NCBI GenBank assembly: GCA_009758405.1
Contig: WSBC01000016.1
Coordinates: 1 to 64,000 of the forward strand
DNA length: 64,000 nucleotides
From: Methanobacteriota archaeon
GTDB lineage: Archaea > Thermoplasmatota > Thermoplasmata > Thermoplasmatales > ARK-15
Direction: 5' to 3'
The notes under the pieces are model-generated. The model saw nothing but the letters and a program-made list of their open reading frames with translations. It had not been told where the DNA came from and did no database searches. A program made the translations under genes and the position numbers. Shown here piece by piece: positions 51,757-61,285 of this stretch; within the stretch, counting starts at the first letter, position 1, and each line of letters opens with the position of its first letter.

Positions 51757-52254
51757 TTATATCACCATCTTCTCCTTAATCTGGTCTATAATCTTTTCAA
51801 TATTTTCATTCAAATGTTTACCCTTGAGCCTTTCCTCATCAGGCTCTGTTTCATCACCATGGGGTATGTCTATTCCAGCATCAACCAAACCCTTCATTGC
51901 TGCGTATATCCTACCACCCTTGGTAGGCTTTAAAAGACCCGAATCTAGAACAGCTTTCTCTATTTCTGCCTTCTTTGCCCTCAAACCTGCAAGATAACCT
52001 GTGAGATATGCAGCAGGTACAGATTTTGTTGAAAATTCCCAGCCAAACTTCTTGAGTTCACTTGAAACTGCACTTGCAACAATCCTGTCACCAGACTCAT
52101 GGTAAAGGGCTATCTGCACAATGGTGTTTTTTAGTGTCTTCCTTACCACCGCCCGTGGAAGACCAGACTTAAGAAGTGCAAGCCTCTTTCTGTAATCTGT
52201 CCTGTTCTCCCTTCTTCTCCTGAACTTTACATGGTACCTAGGACCATCGCTCAT
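51757..52254 (-). CDS. rplR: 50S ribosomal protein uL18
   Basis: 165 residues. Basic start [25 protein letters not shown]; core [27 protein letters not shown] and the archaeal motif [21 protein letters not shown]. Binds 5S rRNA with uL5. ATG overlaps the eL19 stop by four bases. Confidence 0.96.
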   Translation of the reverse strand: MSDGPRYHVKFRRRRENRTDYRKRLALLKSGLPRAVVRKTLKNTIVQIALYHESGDRIVASAVSSELKKFGWEFSTKSVPAAYLTGYLAGLRAKKAEIEKAVLDSGLLKPTKGGRIYAAMKGLVDAGIDIPHGDETEPDEERLKGKHLNENIEKIIDQIKEKMVI

Positions 52255-52691
52255 TTACCCACCCCCTTTAGATGTAGCAGCAGGTGGGCCCTGCTCCTGA
52301 ACATTCCACCCTTTGCATACCTGTAATACCTTCTGTATATTTTTTTATCAATCTTACCTTCATTCCTTAGCCTCCTTAGTTCATCCCTTATGGCCCTTAT
52401 GGTCTTTATCCATCTTTCTTTCCTTCCAAGTCTTGCATACTTTGTTCCCTTCCTAGATCCAGGGCCATTCCTGAGTCCCTTTTTCTTCTGCTCCTGTCTT
52501 TTCCTTATCCTTGACCTTGAATTACCCTTCTTTGGAAGCTTTTTTATCAGGCCCTTCTTTATTAGCATCCTTATATCTTCCCTTGTTATTGCCTCTGAAA
52601 CATCCTCAATTCCCTTTGGATCTATGTATACCCTTGACTTGCCACATTTAAGTATCTTTGCGGCAAGTTCCTTCTGGAATGATAAATCCAT
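52251..52691 (-). CDS. rpl19e: 50S ribosomal protein eL19
   Basis: 146 residues. Typical eL19: QKELAAKILKCGKSRVYIDP, then EAITREDIRMLIKKGLI, the KKGNSRSRIRKRQEQKKKG basic loop, GSRKGTKYARLGRKERW, and a C-terminal helix with YAKGGMFRSRAHLLLHL. Unique to archaea and eukaryotes; large subunit. Confidence 0.96.
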   Translation of the reverse strand: MDLSFQKELAAKILKCGKSRVYIDPKGIEDVSEAITREDIRMLIKKGLIKKLPKKGNSRSRIRKRQEQKKKGLRNGPGSRKGTKYARLGRKERWIKTIRAIRDELRRLRNEGKIDKKIYRRYYRYAKGGMFRSRAHLLLHLKGVGK

Positions 52692-53090
52692 TTAGCGCAC
52701 CTCCTCGAAGTTAAGTACCCTGAATCCCTTTTCAACTGCATTCCTGTAAATTTCAATCTTCTTTCTTCTTCCAACTGTGGATGCTATCCTGACAGCATCC
52801 ACCTCTGGATTCAGGGTGGATAATTCCTTAACATTATGTACAAGAACGTCCCTGTAGCCAGAGGGATGGAGGTACCTCACAGCCCTGGGGCCCCTGAAGC
52901 CTGAATCCACTACGGGTGGCCTGTACTTTCTGTGCTCCCTCATTTTAGAGTGTTTTCCCTTAGGCCTCCTCCAGGAAGTGCCTAGCTTTTTATACCTGAA
53001 CCATTCCTGTCTCCTGAACAGAGGCCTTTTTCTTGCCATATCAAGCTTGAGCAGGAATAGTCTTTTAATATTACCATCAAGTTTTCTCAT
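52692..53090 (-). CDS. rpl32e: 50S ribosomal protein eL32
   Basis: 132 residues. Contains [27 protein letters not shown], then [25 protein letters not shown] and [17 protein letters not shown], as expected. The track start is TTG 53096; ATG 53090 is preferred as GGTGAT lies upstream. Between uL6 and eL19 in the standard archaeal spc order. Confidence 0.95.
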   Translation of the reverse strand: MRKLDGNIKRLFLLKLDMARKRPLFRRQEWFRYKKLGTSWRRPKGKHSKMREHRKYRPPVVDSGFRGPRAVRYLHPSGYRDVLVHNVKELSTLNPEVDAVRIASTVGRRKKIEIYRNAVEKGFRVLNFEEVR

Positions 53091-53092
53091 AT

Positions 53093-53632
53093 TCAATCAC
53101 CCTTACTTATTATATATATTCCATCCTGGAATACCCTGGGATCATAGTCCTTTATCCTTGTTGCCCTTTCAATGTTGGCAGCGGTCTGACCTACCTCCTC
53201 AATGTTTATTCCAGTTACTATCACTATATCGTTCTTTACCTCAACCTTACAATCTCCAAATATCTCTGCCCTTCTTGGCCTCTTTTCACCTAGGAAATTC
53301 TCTATAATTATCTCCTTTCCCTTTACATTGACCTTTATTGGGAAATGGGCATAGACTATCTTCAGCCTGTATTCATAGCCATCAGTCACACCCTTCATCA
53401 TATTCCTAATATGTGCATTCCAGGTTCCAGCAAGGGCAACTTCCCTTTTCCTTGGGAGCTCACATTCAATAAACAAGGTATTGCCCTCCTGTCTCATCTT
53501 TACCTTGTCATCAAGGAAAAACCTCTTCAGCTCTCCCTTTGGTCCCTTGACAGTAAGTAAACCATTTTCGAACTTGAATGTAACACCCTGCGGGGCATCA
53601 ATCCTGTAGGCTAAATTTTCACTAATTACCAT
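53093..53632 (-). CDS. rplF: 50S ribosomal protein uL6
   Basis: 179 residues with the two related alpha/beta domains of L6. N-terminal half: [22 protein letters not shown] and [32 protein letters not shown]; second half has [18 protein letters not shown] and the end [21 protein letters not shown] 53632 (GAGGTG before it) is preferred over TTG 53638. Large subunit near the factor-binding site. Confidence 0.95.
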   Translation of the reverse strand: MVISENLAYRIDAPQGVTFKFENGLLTVKGPKGELKRFFLDDKVKMRQEGNTLFIECELPRKREVALAGTWNAHIRNMMKGVTDGYEYRLKIVYAHFPIKVNVKGKEIIIENFLGEKRPRRAEIFGDCKVEVKNDIVIVTGINIEEVGQTAANIERATRIKDYDPRVFQDGIYIISKGD

Positions 53633-53643
53633 ATTCAAGCACC

Positions 53644-54033
53644 TCAGTAAACATATGCAATCAATTTTCCTCCCAGCCCATTCTTCTTTGCCTCTGAATG
53701 TGTCATCAATCCCCTGTTTGTAGATATGATTAGAATTCCAAAGTCCTGTGCAGGAAGATATCTTGCCTCAAACTTTTCAATATCTTCCCTTTTTACTGAG
53801 AACCTAGGCTTAATAGACCCGCAGCTGTTTATTGAGGGGTGCAGCCTTACCCTGAAAACACCGCCCCTATTATTATCCAGGTACTCAAAATCCTTAACAT
53901 AGTTGTAATCCTGCATTATCTTGAGTACCTTTCCTATAAGCTTACTAGCTGGTCTTATCTCCACCTCTAACTTTCCAACATTTACCGAATTTTTTATTTT
54001 GCTGAGAGCATCACTCAGCGGATCATTCTGCAT
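53644..54033 (-). CDS. rpsH: 30S ribosomal protein uS8
   Basis: 129 residues, the normal archaeal length, from ATG 54033 after GAGGTGAT; the longer open frame back to 54066 overlaps uS14 and is not real. Motifs: [18 protein letters not shown] at the N-terminus, [19 protein letters not shown] in the middle and [20 protein letters not shown] near the end. Primary 16S rRNA binder of the platform. Confidence 0.95.
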   Translation of the reverse strand: MQNDPLSDALSKIKNSVNVGKLEVEIRPASKLIGKVLKIMQDYNYVKDFEYLDNNRGGVFRVRLHPSINSCGSIKPRFSVKREDIEKFEARYLPAQDFGILIISTNRGLMTHSEAKKNGLGGKLIAYVY

Positions 54034-54043
54034 TAATATCACC

Positions 54044-54205
54044 TCATGAATATTTTTTAAAGCCAATTTCCTCCGCTACTTCCCTGAAACACTGCCTGCA
54101 AAGGTGCAATCCATATCTTCTTACTATACCTCTCTTTCTACCGCACCTTTCACATCCTTCAACTCTACCGTATTTTTTCTTAGGTCTCAATTTAGGCTGT
54201 GCCAC
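54044..54205 (-). CDS. rpsN: 30S ribosomal protein uS14, zinc-binding form
   Basis: 53 residues from GTG 54205, right after the uL5 stop and preceded by GGAGGTGAAG. Zinc cysteines at 18/21 ([10 protein letters not shown]) and 36/39 (HLCRQCFRE), ending IGFKKYS. Its 3' end overlaps the start region of uS8's ribosome-binding site but not its ATG. The gene is too short for some ORF finders. Confidence 0.95.
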   Translation of the reverse strand: MAQPKLRPKKKYGRVEGCERCGRKRGIVRRYGLHLCRQCFREVAEEIGFKKYS

Positions 54206-54733
54206 TTACTTCACCTCCAGTATCTCAATTCCAAATTTTTTCTTCATATATTCCATTGCCTCTTCCCTACTTACCCTCTGCCTTTTTGGGAGTTTTCTTC
54301 TGTTTACAGTTCTCCTTGAAACCCTCTCCCCACACCTTCTCTTAAAATTTACATTTATATCCATACCGAATATACCAATCTCAGGATCGTACTTTATACC
54401 TTCAAAGCTAGTATAATCCCTTATTCCGAAGCTAAGGCTGCCAGTCTCATCAAATGAATACTGGGGCAGCTTGAAATTCTTAACCCAAAGCGCCCTCTTG
54501 AGAAAGTTCTCTGCATCATCCTTTCTGAGGGTTACCTTTGTTCCTATGGGCTGCCTCTTTCTAATGTTGAAATCCCTTATTGTCTTTTTTGCTATTGTTT
54601 TTACAGGCTTTCTACCTGTCAATATCTCTATCACCTTCATCGCCTTTTCTAGCTTTTCTCCACCTTCACCCACACCAATATTTATTACTACCTTATCTAA
54701 GGTGACTTCCCTAGTAGGATTCTCTGATTTCAT
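54206..54733 (-). CDS. rplE: 50S ribosomal protein uL5
   Basis: 175 residues. Conserved start REVTLDKVVINIGVGEGGEKLEKAMK; GRKPVKTIAKKTIRDFNIRKRQPIGTKVTLRKDDAENFL in the middle; and SFGIRDYTSFEGIKYDPEIGIFGMDINV, the L5 signature. Binds 5S rRNA. Overlaps eS4 by four bases. Confidence 0.96.
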   Translation of the reverse strand: MKSENPTREVTLDKVVINIGVGEGGEKLEKAMKVIEILTGRKPVKTIAKKTIRDFNIRKRQPIGTKVTLRKDDAENFLKRALWVKNFKLPQYSFDETGSLSFGIRDYTSFEGIKYDPEIGIFGMDINVNFKRRCGERVSRRTVNRRKLPKRQRVSREEAMEYMKKKFGIEILEVK

Positions 54734-55443
54734 TCAACCCTCACCTCCGGAGGCTGTACAAGAGGCCTCACTGTTCCAATTGGAAAAACGTTGTCCTTAG
54801 ATGTCTCGAACCCCTCCTTGAATTTTACCATATTTGGGGTAATTGCATTTACCACCTTGTAGGATTCAATCCTTCCTATCCTGCCCACATTTTTACCACC
54901 GGTAATGAAGGCATAATTGTTCTCTGCAAGGGGTATGTGTGAAATAATATCACCCTTCTCAAGATCAATCTGAAGCGTGTCACCTGTTGAATATAACTTC
55001 TTTTCAAGCAGGAGGTTTCTACCATCATGAAGATGGTACTGGAACTTTCCACCTTTAACTGTGGAGATATCCTCTATCCTTGAGAGCTTCCATTTTGAAT
55101 CCTCTTCACCAATTTCCACGAGTCTTAACCTTCCTAGTGTATCGTATAGAACCCTGTAATATTTTTTAATTTCTGGGATAGATATTACATCCATGAAGCC
55201 AACTGGAAACTTATGATCTGTTTCCACCTTTCCGTTCACCCTTACCGTCCTCTTCACGAGTATCTTCTTTGTTTCCCACATTGTATCAGAAAGGTGCAGG
55301 TAGTCCCTGATTAACATACCCAGGGCTATGCTTTCCTCGTTTGGATGTGGCCCAGCCCTTGGCTTTGTTGCGAATTTATATTCCTTTCTAGGAACCTGGA
55401 TTGCCCTGCTCAGGTCCAATCTCTTTAGATGCTTGCTCAACGT
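54730..55443 (-). CDS. rps4e: 30S ribosomal protein eS4
   Basis: About 237 residues. SKHLKRLDLSRAIQVPRKEYKFATKPRAGPHPNEESIALGMLIRDYL is the conserved N-terminal S4-like domain; the middle KOW-type segment is KGDIISHIPLAENNYAFITGGKNVGRIGRI. The ORF begins at TTG 55458 inside uL24; TTG 55443 gives the family N-terminus and has GGAAGGTGA five bases upstream. Archaeal/eukaryotic small-subunit protein. Start overlaps the uL24 end by about 55 bases. Confidence 0.93.
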   Translation of the reverse strand, partial: TLSKHLKRLDLSRAIQVPRKEYKFATKPRAGPHPNEESIALGMLIRDYLHLSDTMWETKKILVKRTVRVNGKVETDHKFPVGFMDVISIPEIKKYYRVLYDTLGRLRLVEIGEEDSKWKLSRIEDISTVKGGKFQYHLHDGRNLLLEKKLYSTGDTLQIDLEKGDIISHIPLAENNYAFITGGKNVGRIGRIESYKVVNAITPNMVKFKEGFETSKDNVFPIGTVRPLVQPPEVRVE

Positions 55444-55825
55444 TCTCACCTTCCTCAATTACCTTATTTTTCATTAATGCTACCTTCCTTACCTTTTCAA
55501 GCCTCAGCTTATCTGAAAGATCCAATCTTGTAATAATTACATTTGATGCATCAATCCACCTAGGCTTTTGCTTCTTGTCTGCCTTGTTGATCAACACACC
55601 CTCAACATTAATTTTCATCTTTTTCAGATCAACATTTGAAACTTTGCCCTCAAACCCCTTGAAATTTCCCCTAACTATCTTGACTGTATCCCCCTTCCTT
55701 ACTGGAATTGATCTTATTCCATACCTTGAATAGAGTTCATCGCTAACATGGGATGATATTATCTTTTCCCTGCGATGTTTCGGGGAGTTGTAAAGTTCTT
55801 TCCTTACCTTTCCAGGCTTTACCAT
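55388..55825 (-). CDS. rplX: 50S ribosomal protein uL24
   Basis: 145 residues. KPGKVRKELYNSPKHRREKI and the KOW motif RKGDTVKIVRGNFKGFEGKVSNVDL, then GVLINKADKKQKPRWIDASNVIITRL, as in archaeal L24 (eukaryotic L26). The last 40 residues are an acidic tail that reads across the eS4 start in another frame. Assembly initiator of the large subunit. Confidence 0.95.
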   Translation of the reverse strand: MVKPGKVRKELYNSPKHRREKIISSHVSDELYSRYGIRSIPVRKGDTVKIVRGNFKGFEGKVSNVDLKKMKINVEGVLINKADKKQKPRWIDASNVIITRLDLSDKLRLEKVRKVALMKNKVIEEGENVEQASKEIGPEQGNPGS

Positions 55826-55835
55826 ATTTCACACC

Positions 55836-56234
55836 TCATATTATTGTTGATGCTATTGCGGCTATCCTTGGCCATCTTTCAGCTGCCTCCCTTGCCACCG
55901 GGCCCTTTATCTCCGTACCCTTTGTCTCACCAGTATCTGTTATTATTACAGCTGCATTATCCTCAAACTGTACCATGGTACCATCCGGTCTCCTGAAGGG
56001 TCTTTTCTGCCTCACTATTACCGCCCTCATTACCTTTTTCCTTGTATCTGGCGTCCCCTTCTTTACACTGACCACAACTGCATCACCAACTCCTGCAGCA
56101 GGCTGCCTGCTTTTTGTGCCATGGTATGCAAGTACGGTGATTATTTGAACTACCTTTGCCCCAGTATTGTCTGCACATTCTATCTTTGCACCGGTTGGCA
56201 ATCCCCTAGTCTGTCTACCTGCTAGACCTTTCAA
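55836..56234 (-). CDS. rplN: 50S ribosomal protein uL14
   Basis: 132 residues, starting at TTG 56234 with GGTGAT upstream. Typical pattern: [29 protein letters not shown], then [32 protein letters not shown] and [32 protein letters not shown]. Large-subunit protein beside eL24-type bridge sites. Very well conserved. Confidence 0.96.
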   Translation of the reverse strand: MKGLAGRQTRGLPTGAKIECADNTGAKVVQIITVLAYHGTKSRQPAAGVGDAVVVSVKKGTPDTRKKVMRAVIVRQKRPFRRPDGTMVQFEDNAAVIITDTGETKGTEIKGPVAREAAERWPRIAAIASTII

Positions 56235-56236
56235 AT

Positions 56237-56563
56237 TTAATCACCCCTCACCTTTTCAATTGCAACAAATGAAACAGTTTTTGAAATTGGCCTGCATTCC
56301 ATGAATTTTATCAGGTCACCTTCCCTTAACTCAAGACAATCTGGTGCATGCACATGATACTTGCCCCTCCTTTTCTCGTACCTTTCATATTTTTTATTGT
56401 AATGCAGGTAATCCCTCACCACCACCACAGTCCTCATCATCTTTGCACTCACCACTCTTCCTTCAAGCATCTGTCCCCTCACCTTCAGATTACCATGGAA
56501 GGGACAGTTGGGATCATTGCACTCCTTTTTAGGCTCCTTTACCTCTATTCCTATGTTCTTCAT
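56237..56563 (-). CDS. rpsQ: 30S ribosomal protein uS17
   Basis: 108 residues, the longer archaeal/eukaryotic form. N-terminal [62 protein letters not shown] has the OB fold and C-x4-CPFHG lead-in. Early 16S rRNA binder. ATG overlaps the Rnp1 stop by four bases. Confidence 0.96.
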   Translation of the reverse strand: MKNIGIEVKEPKKECNDPNCPFHGNLKVRGQMLEGRVVSAKMMRTVVVVRDYLHYNKKYERYEKRRGKYHVHAPDCLELREGDLIKFMECRPISKTVSFVAIEKVRGD

Positions 56564-56799
56564 CTTCTACCACCCCTTGAGATCCTGTCTATAGGTCTAC
56601 CATAAAGTTCATTACCGTAGAAAATCCTACCATTAATAAGCAGGTTAACAGTATCCTTTGGCACTACCCATCTCTTCTTTCCCTCAATAACAATTGTATT
56701 CTTTGTTTCATCTATTATTTTTCCAGATATACCCAGAAGGTTTGGATTGGATGATTCAATGACGCTAGCCTCCTTTCCAATCAAGTTTATCCAGGTCAT
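56560..56799 (-). CDS. rnp1: ribonuclease P protein component 1 (Rpp29/Pop4 homologue)
   Basis: 79 residues. Sm-like fold of archaeal Rpp29: NLIGKEASVIESSNPNLLGISGKIIDETKNTIVIEG then KRWVVPKDT. Binds the RNase P RNA with Rpp21, for tRNA 5' maturation. Its position between uL29 and uS17 is a well-known euryarchaeal arrangement. Short tail of basic residues ([12 protein letters not shown]). Confidence 0.94.
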   Translation of the reverse strand: MTWINLIGKEASVIESSNPNLLGISGKIIDETKNTIVIEGKKRWVVPKDTVNLLINGRIFYGNELYGRPIDRISRGGRR

Positions 56800-57002
56800 A
56801 CCCTTACCCCCTTCTCCCTTAATACTGTCTTAATCCTTGCAATCTGTCTCCTGAGAGACTTCACCTTTCCTGGATTGTGGGGAGCGCCTCCCATGGAGGA
56901 TAGCCCCCTCTCGTTCAAAAGCTCCGAACTAAGCTCCTTTAACTTTTTAATTATATCTTCATTGGACAGGTTCCTTAGGTCCTTCGCCCTGATCTCCTTC
57001 AT
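56796..57002 (-). CDS. rpmC: 50S ribosomal protein uL29
   Basis: 68 residues. Two helices with MKEIRAKDLRNLSNEDI, LKELSSELLNERGL and PGKVKSLRRQIARIKTVLREK. At the polypeptide exit and a docking site for the signal recognition particle. Start overlaps the uS3 end by 44 bases; stop overlaps rnp1 by four. Confidence 0.95.
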   Translation of the reverse strand: MKEIRAKDLRNLSNEDIIKKLKELSSELLNERGLSSMGGAPHNPGKVKSLRRQIARIKTVLREKGVRV

Positions 57003-57606
57003 TTTTAACTTCCTCCTTTGGCTCTATTATTGTAATTTCATCAGGAAGCTTTGCATCTGGTGGCAGTATCTTCACAGTAACACCAATTATACCTGGTTTT
57101 GTCATTGCCACCGCAAATCCTACCCTTACCTGCTCCCTTGGCTTTCCAGAATACTTTATCTTTCCGGCAGTGATCTTTTCCCTCTTTGCCCTATCACCAC
57201 CGAGCTTCCCGCTTATTATTACCTGTGCTCCCTTGGCTCCCGCATCCATTATGCGTTTTATTGTTGAATGAGCGGCCCTCCTGAAATGCCAGCCAGTCTC
57301 AAGGGCCACAGCAAGCTTCTTTGCCATTATCTGTGCATTGAGGCTTGGATTTGGATCATCCTTTACCTCAATCTGTGGATTTTCTATCTTGAACTTTGTT
57401 GTCATTATGTCGGTAAGATCCTTTATCTTAGTGCCCTTTTTTCCTATAATAAGTCCGGGCTTCTCCACCTGGAGTACTATCCTTGTACCCATTGGAGTCC
57501 TCTGAATCTCAAGCCCACCAAAACCTGCATTATCTGCAAATTTTTTTACATATTCCTTCAGGAGGAGCCTTTTTACATTCTCCTGAACAAATTTTTTCTC
57601 ATCCAT
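56959..57606 (-). CDS. rpsC: 30S ribosomal protein uS3
   Basis: 215 residues. KH domain: VEKPGLIIGKKGTKIKDLTDIM; C-terminal domain: AQIMAKKLAVALETGWHFRRAAHSTIKRIMDAGAKGAQVIISGKLGG and the RAKREKITAGKIKYSG segment. The tail is acidic (KEEVKNEGDQGEGPKEP) and reads through the uL29 start. Lies at the mRNA entry of the small subunit. Confidence 0.96.
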   Translation of the reverse strand: MDEKKFVQENVKRLLLKEYVKKFADNAGFGGLEIQRTPMGTRIVLQVEKPGLIIGKKGTKIKDLTDIMTTKFKIENPQIEVKDDPNPSLNAQIMAKKLAVALETGWHFRRAAHSTIKRIMDAGAKGAQVIISGKLGGDRAKREKITAGKIKYSGKPREQVRVGFAVAMTKPGIIGVTVKILPPDAKLPDEITIIEPKEEVKNEGDQGEGPKEPVQ

Positions 57607-57608
57607 GT

Positions 57609-58052
57609 CTATACCTCCCTCACTATTATCTCAAAATGTACCCTCTCCTTGAAGAACTCCGTACTCCTTCCCTGTGCCCTTGGTATGTATTTCTTTACAG
57701 TCCTTCCTTTTTTTACTATAAGTGAATGTATCACAAGATTATCTGTATCCAGATCCTGATTCTCAGCGTTAGCCTCAACATTCTTTATCAATTCAAGCAT
57801 GTATTTGCACACCTTTACAGGATACCTTCCCGGACCCATCCCCCTCCTATGGGAAACGGAGTCAAGGTGTCTCCTGAATGGTATTGCAGCCTTTTTTTCA
57901 ATCACATTCTCAAGGTAATCCTTTGCCTCCTGAAGCTTCATACCCCTAAGGAATCTTGCCACCTCTAGAGAATCCTTTACGGATACATTCACATCAATCA
58001 TCCTAGCCTTAGCAGATTTTTTCGGCATTTCCTTAACTGTATATTCCATCAT
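57609..58052 (-). CDS. rplV: 50S ribosomal protein uL22
   Basis: 147 residues. KSAKARMIDVNVSVKDSLEVARFLRGMKLQEAKDYL at the start; the extended loop and strand with AIPFRRHLDSVSHRRG and GPGRYPVKVCKYMLELIKNVEANAE; ends HIEIIVREV-like. Lines the exit tunnel. Typical of archaeal L22/L17. Confidence 0.95.
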   Translation of the reverse strand: MMEYTVKEMPKKSAKARMIDVNVSVKDSLEVARFLRGMKLQEAKDYLENVIEKKAAIPFRRHLDSVSHRRGMGPGRYPVKVCKYMLELIKNVEANAENQDLDTDNLVIHSLIVKKGRTVKKYIPRAQGRSTEFFKERVHFEIIVREV

Positions 58053-58061
58053 TTTTATCCC

Positions 58062-58520
58062 TCACTTCAAGGGCACATATTTTGAAGATCTTGTTGCACC
58101 CACACCAGGACTTGAATGCTTTACCTCTTTCCTGGTAAGGGCAAATTCACCAAGATAATGCCCGAGCATCTCGGGCTTAATCTCAAATTCAATGTAATCC
58201 TTTCCATTGTGTAACTGTACCCTTTTTCCTATGAAAGCCGGGAGTATTACCATATCCCTTACGTGTGTCTTTACCACTTCAACATCAGGATCGGATAGTT
58301 TTTCAAATACCTTCATCTGTTCACTGTTCCAGCCACGTTTTAATGTTCTTCTTACCCTGGCTGGCATTATTGGTATGAGTTCCTCAATCTTCATTGACAT
58401 TAATTGATCAACAGTATAACCCTTGAATGTGAACTCCTTTGCTCTTTCCAGGGCAAGCTTCCTCGATTTCCTTACCCTTCTCCTTGCACTCTTTTCTGAA
58501 GTTACCATTTTTTTGGCCAT
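58062..58520 (-). CDS. rpsS: 30S ribosomal protein uS19
   Basis: 152 residues, archaeal/eukaryotic S15-S19 form with N-terminal extension (RRVRKSRKLALERAKEFTFKGYTVDQL, IMPARVRRTLKRGWN). The conserved core is KTHVRDMVILPAFIGKRVQLHNGKDYIEFEIKPEMLGHYLGEFALTRKEVKHSSPGVGATRSSKYVPLK. Near the small-subunit head. Confidence 0.96.
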   Translation of the reverse strand: MAKKMVTSEKSARRRVRKSRKLALERAKEFTFKGYTVDQLMSMKIEELIPIMPARVRRTLKRGWNSEQMKVFEKLSDPDVEVVKTHVRDMVILPAFIGKRVQLHNGKDYIEFEIKPEMLGHYLGEFALTRKEVKHSSPGVGATRSSKYVPLK

Positions 58521-58527
58521 ATTTTAT

Positions 58528-59226
58528 TCACCTCTTCTTCTTCCTCTTAGGGGCAAACCTTCCCACCTTCCTTCCAGGTGGTGTGTTCTTGGAAACGGTG
58601 CTAGGCCTTCCTATATGCTGATGGTTGCCTCCACCGTGGGGGTGGTTCACAGCGTTCATTGCCACACCCCTGACAGTATAGGGCTTTTTGGCCCTGCTCT
58701 GTAGGGCGTGTATCTTATTCCCTGACTTGAGGAATGGCTTATCACTCCTACCAGCACCCGCCACAGCACCTATAACTGCCCTGCACCTAGGATCAAGTAG
58801 CTTGAATTTACCAGAGGGGAGCAGAACTGTGGTCTTCATACCATGTGAAACAATTGTGGCAGAGGATCCCGCGGTCCTAACAAGCCTACCACCATCCCCT
58901 GGCAAAAGTTCTATATTATGTATTGGGATGCCTTCAGGTATACTTCCCAGGGGAAGTATGTTTCCTTCCTTTATAGGTGCATTTGGTCCTACGTATACCC
59001 TATCACCTACGGCTATTCCTGATGGCGCAAGCATATAATAGTAATCATTTTCAAACTTTACCACTGCCACAGGGGCTGTATGGCTTGGATCGTTCATAAG
59101 CTCTAGCACTGTTCCCTCACCTTCCTTAATCACTGGAAGCTTTATATCAGCTACATACCTGTGGGAAGGTGCCCTGTAAACGGATGTACCGGCACCGCGC
59201 CTTCTTGACCTTACCCTCTTTCCCAT
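58528..59226 (-). CDS. rplB: 50S ribosomal protein uL2
   Basis: 232 residues. Catalytic-centre stabilising protein. Motifs: [62 protein letters not shown] and the C-terminal [36 protein letters not shown] with the critical HPHGGG. Start [13 protein letters not shown] is typical. Among the best-conserved archaeal proteins in the cluster. Confidence 0.97.
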   Translation of the reverse strand: [232 protein letters not shown]

Positions 59227-59237
59227 ATTTCACCACC

Positions 59238-59495
59238 TCAGAATATTCCTATCCTCACGGCTATTTCATCAGCCCTGTATTCGGGCTTTAGTTTTACAAT
59301 TGCCTTTTTACCCTCTCTCGTAATAAGCATGTTAACGCTATCCACCTTTACATTGAATATCTTTTCCACTGCCCATTTTACCTGTTTTCTGTTTGCATCA
59401 CGCCTCACTATAAAGGTAAGCTTATTCTCCTTTTCAATAAGCATCATTGCCTTTTCTGTCACGTAAGGTTTTAAGATTACCTCATACTCATTCAT
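59238..59495 (-). CDS. rplW: 50S ribosomal protein uL23
   Basis: 85 residues. [57 protein letters not shown] is the full conserved fold; ends VRIGIF. Exit-tunnel ring and SRP docking. ATG 59495 preferred to the TTG at 59504 as it overlaps the uL4 stop. Confidence 0.95.
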   Translation of the reverse strand: MNEYEVILKPYVTEKAMMLIEKENKLTFIVRRDANRKQVKWAVEKIFNVKVDSVNMLITREGKKAIVKLKPEYRADEIAVRIGIF

Positions 59496-60256
59496 AATAT
59501 CCAACCCCTTATCTCATCAATTGCACCCTTTGAAAATAATACAAGCCTACCCGGCATTGCACCAGGTGCAAGTATCTCTGTATTAATTTCAGATGGGGTA
59601 ATAACCTCAACACCAGGTAGATTGCTGAATGATTTTAACGCCTTCTCCTTATTCTTTAAAACAATAAGTATACTCTTAGGTGTATAATATTTCCTTCCCC
59701 TTGTCTTTCCTCTTCCAGCCCTTATCTTCTCACCATTTTTGGCCCTGAGAACATCCTCCTCAAGACCTAGTCTTCTAAGTATTGTCAGTGCATCTGAGAC
59801 CTTTTCCACATTTTCAATAGTATCCTCTACAACAACTGGTAGTGTAAGATCCTCCTTAAACCTGTGGCCCCTCTTTCTTACCATCTCCCTGTTAGCAGTC
59901 TGTGCTAGAGCAGAGAGCTTTGACAACAACTTTTCCTTTTTATTCATCTTCCTCTGCCATTTTCTCTGGGTTGTTGGTGCATGTGCAGTTCTTCCACCCA
60001 CCATATTGTTCATTATTACACCGCGATCACCATTGGGTATCCTTGGCACCCTGGCCCTACCATGGTTTGGTCCCCAGTTATGTCCCACCCTCCTAAGGCC
60101 TGCCATGGGTGAAACACCGTAGGGCTGTCTTGAATTTGATTGCATTATCTTTACTGCCCTCCTAATCAGGTCAGGCCTAAATGGATAATCAAATGCCTTT
60201 GGAAGCTGTAGCTGTGATTTTACATTTCCCTCGATGTCATAAAGGTTAACAATCAT
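59492..60256 (-). CDS. rplD: 50S ribosomal protein uL4
   Basis: 254 residues. Starts [20 protein letters not shown], with the exit-tunnel loop [29 protein letters not shown] and [23 protein letters not shown], and ends with [15 protein letters not shown]. Archaeal/eukaryotic form. In bacteria L4 regulates its own operon; whether this happens in archaea is unknown, but the structured leader ahead of this operon makes it worth asking. Confidence 0.96.
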   Translation of the reverse strand: MIVNLYDIEGNVKSQLQLPKAFDYPFRPDLIRRAVKIMQSNSRQPYGVSPMAGLRRVGHNWGPNHGRARVPRIPNGDRGVIMNNMVGGRTAHAPTTQRKWQRKMNKKEKLLSKLSALAQTANREMVRKRGHRFKEDLTLPVVVEDTIENVEKVSDALTILRRLGLEEDVLRAKNGEKIRAGRGKTRGRKYYTPKSILIVLKNKEKALKSFSNLPGVEVITPSEINTEILAPGAMPGRLVLFSKGAIDEIRGWIL

Positions 60257-60259
60257 AAT

Positions 60260-61270
60260 TTACACCCCCTGCTTTGAGCTCCTTGAAACATATACCAACC
60301 TGAGATCCTTTACCTCTTCCTCGGTAGGCCTAATTGGATCCCTGAATCTAACAAGCCTCTTTGTTGAGCCCGGTATGGATCCATGTATGAGAACATAGGG
60401 ATTTCTGACAAGGCCATAATGTAGAAATCCACCCTGGGGATTAATGTCCTCCTCAAGCTCATTTCCCTTCTTTTGTACAACCCTCAATATCCTTTTGTTA
60501 TATTCTGTTCTCTGCTGGAAGCCCATCTGTCCCGCCATTGGAACAGTATACATCACCCAGTTTGGATGCCAGGGGCCTAGTGTGCCTATCATCCTCCTAT
60601 GTTTCCTGTTCTTCCTTGGGAGAAGTTTTATTCCAAACCTTTTGACATGCCCCTGGAAGCCCTTCCCCTTTGTTACTGCTATTACATCAACAAGCTTTCC
60701 AGCTTCTGAAAAATCATTGAAATTTATCTCCTTTCCAAGCTTCTGTATTGCATAATCTATCCTCTGTTCCACGGTACCCCCTCCCACCCTGATCTCCATT
60801 ACTTCAGGTGTTTTTGATGGGACTCCAGTGACAAGATGGGGTTTAGTATAAGTTATTAACCTTACTTCGTCTATTGATGATTTGTCAATGTTCTTCAGCC
60901 TTTCTTCTGGACTGTTTTTAGGTACATTCAATCTCCTTGCAAGCTCCTTATCTATGTTGTTTGTCCATATTTCATTTGCCACCTGGAGGCCGTAAGTAGT
61001 TTTCCTGTAAAGCCTAATACCAAGTACGCCCATTGGGGGTACCTCAACAACTGTAACGGGCAACATTATTTCCTGGCCTGCAGTTTCACTCTTCTTCCTC
61101 CAATCAACCATAAGAATGTGTGTCATGCCCACCTTATATCCCGCAAAACCCTGTATTTTTGGGCCCTTCTCTATTTCGGGCCAACTCTTTATATGTGCAA
61201 CTATATCTCGCGCTCTCTTCCTCGGATAGTATGCCATAGAGCCATGTCTCGAATGATGAGGCGTAGCCAT
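60260..61270 (-). CDS. rplC: 50S ribosomal protein uL3
   Basis: 336 residues, archaeal form. Contains SMAYYPRKRARDIVAHI, FAGYKVGMTHILMVD, GKGFQGHVKRFGIKLLPRKNRKHRRMIGTLGPWHPNWVMYTVPMAGQMGFQQRTEYNKRIL. It is the first gene of the leftward ribosomal operon. ATG 61270 follows GGAGG after a leader of about 120 bases that can fold into several stable helices. Confidence 0.96.
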   Translation of the reverse strand: MATPHHSRHGSMAYYPRKRARDIVAHIKSWPEIEKGPKIQGFAGYKVGMTHILMVDWRKKSETAGQEIMLPVTVVEVPPMGVLGIRLYRKTTYGLQVANEIWTNNIDKELARRLNVPKNSPEERLKNIDKSSIDEVRLITYTKPHLVTGVPSKTPEVMEIRVGGGTVEQRIDYAIQKLGKEINFNDFSEAGKLVDVIAVTKGKGFQGHVKRFGIKLLPRKNRKHRRMIGTLGPWHPNWVMYTVPMAGQMGFQQRTEYNKRILRVVQKKGNELEEDINPQGGFLHYGLVRNPYVLIHGSIPGSTKRLVRFRDPIRPTEEEVKDLRLVYVSRSSKQGV

Positions 61271-61285
61271 ATTTATTTCCTCCTT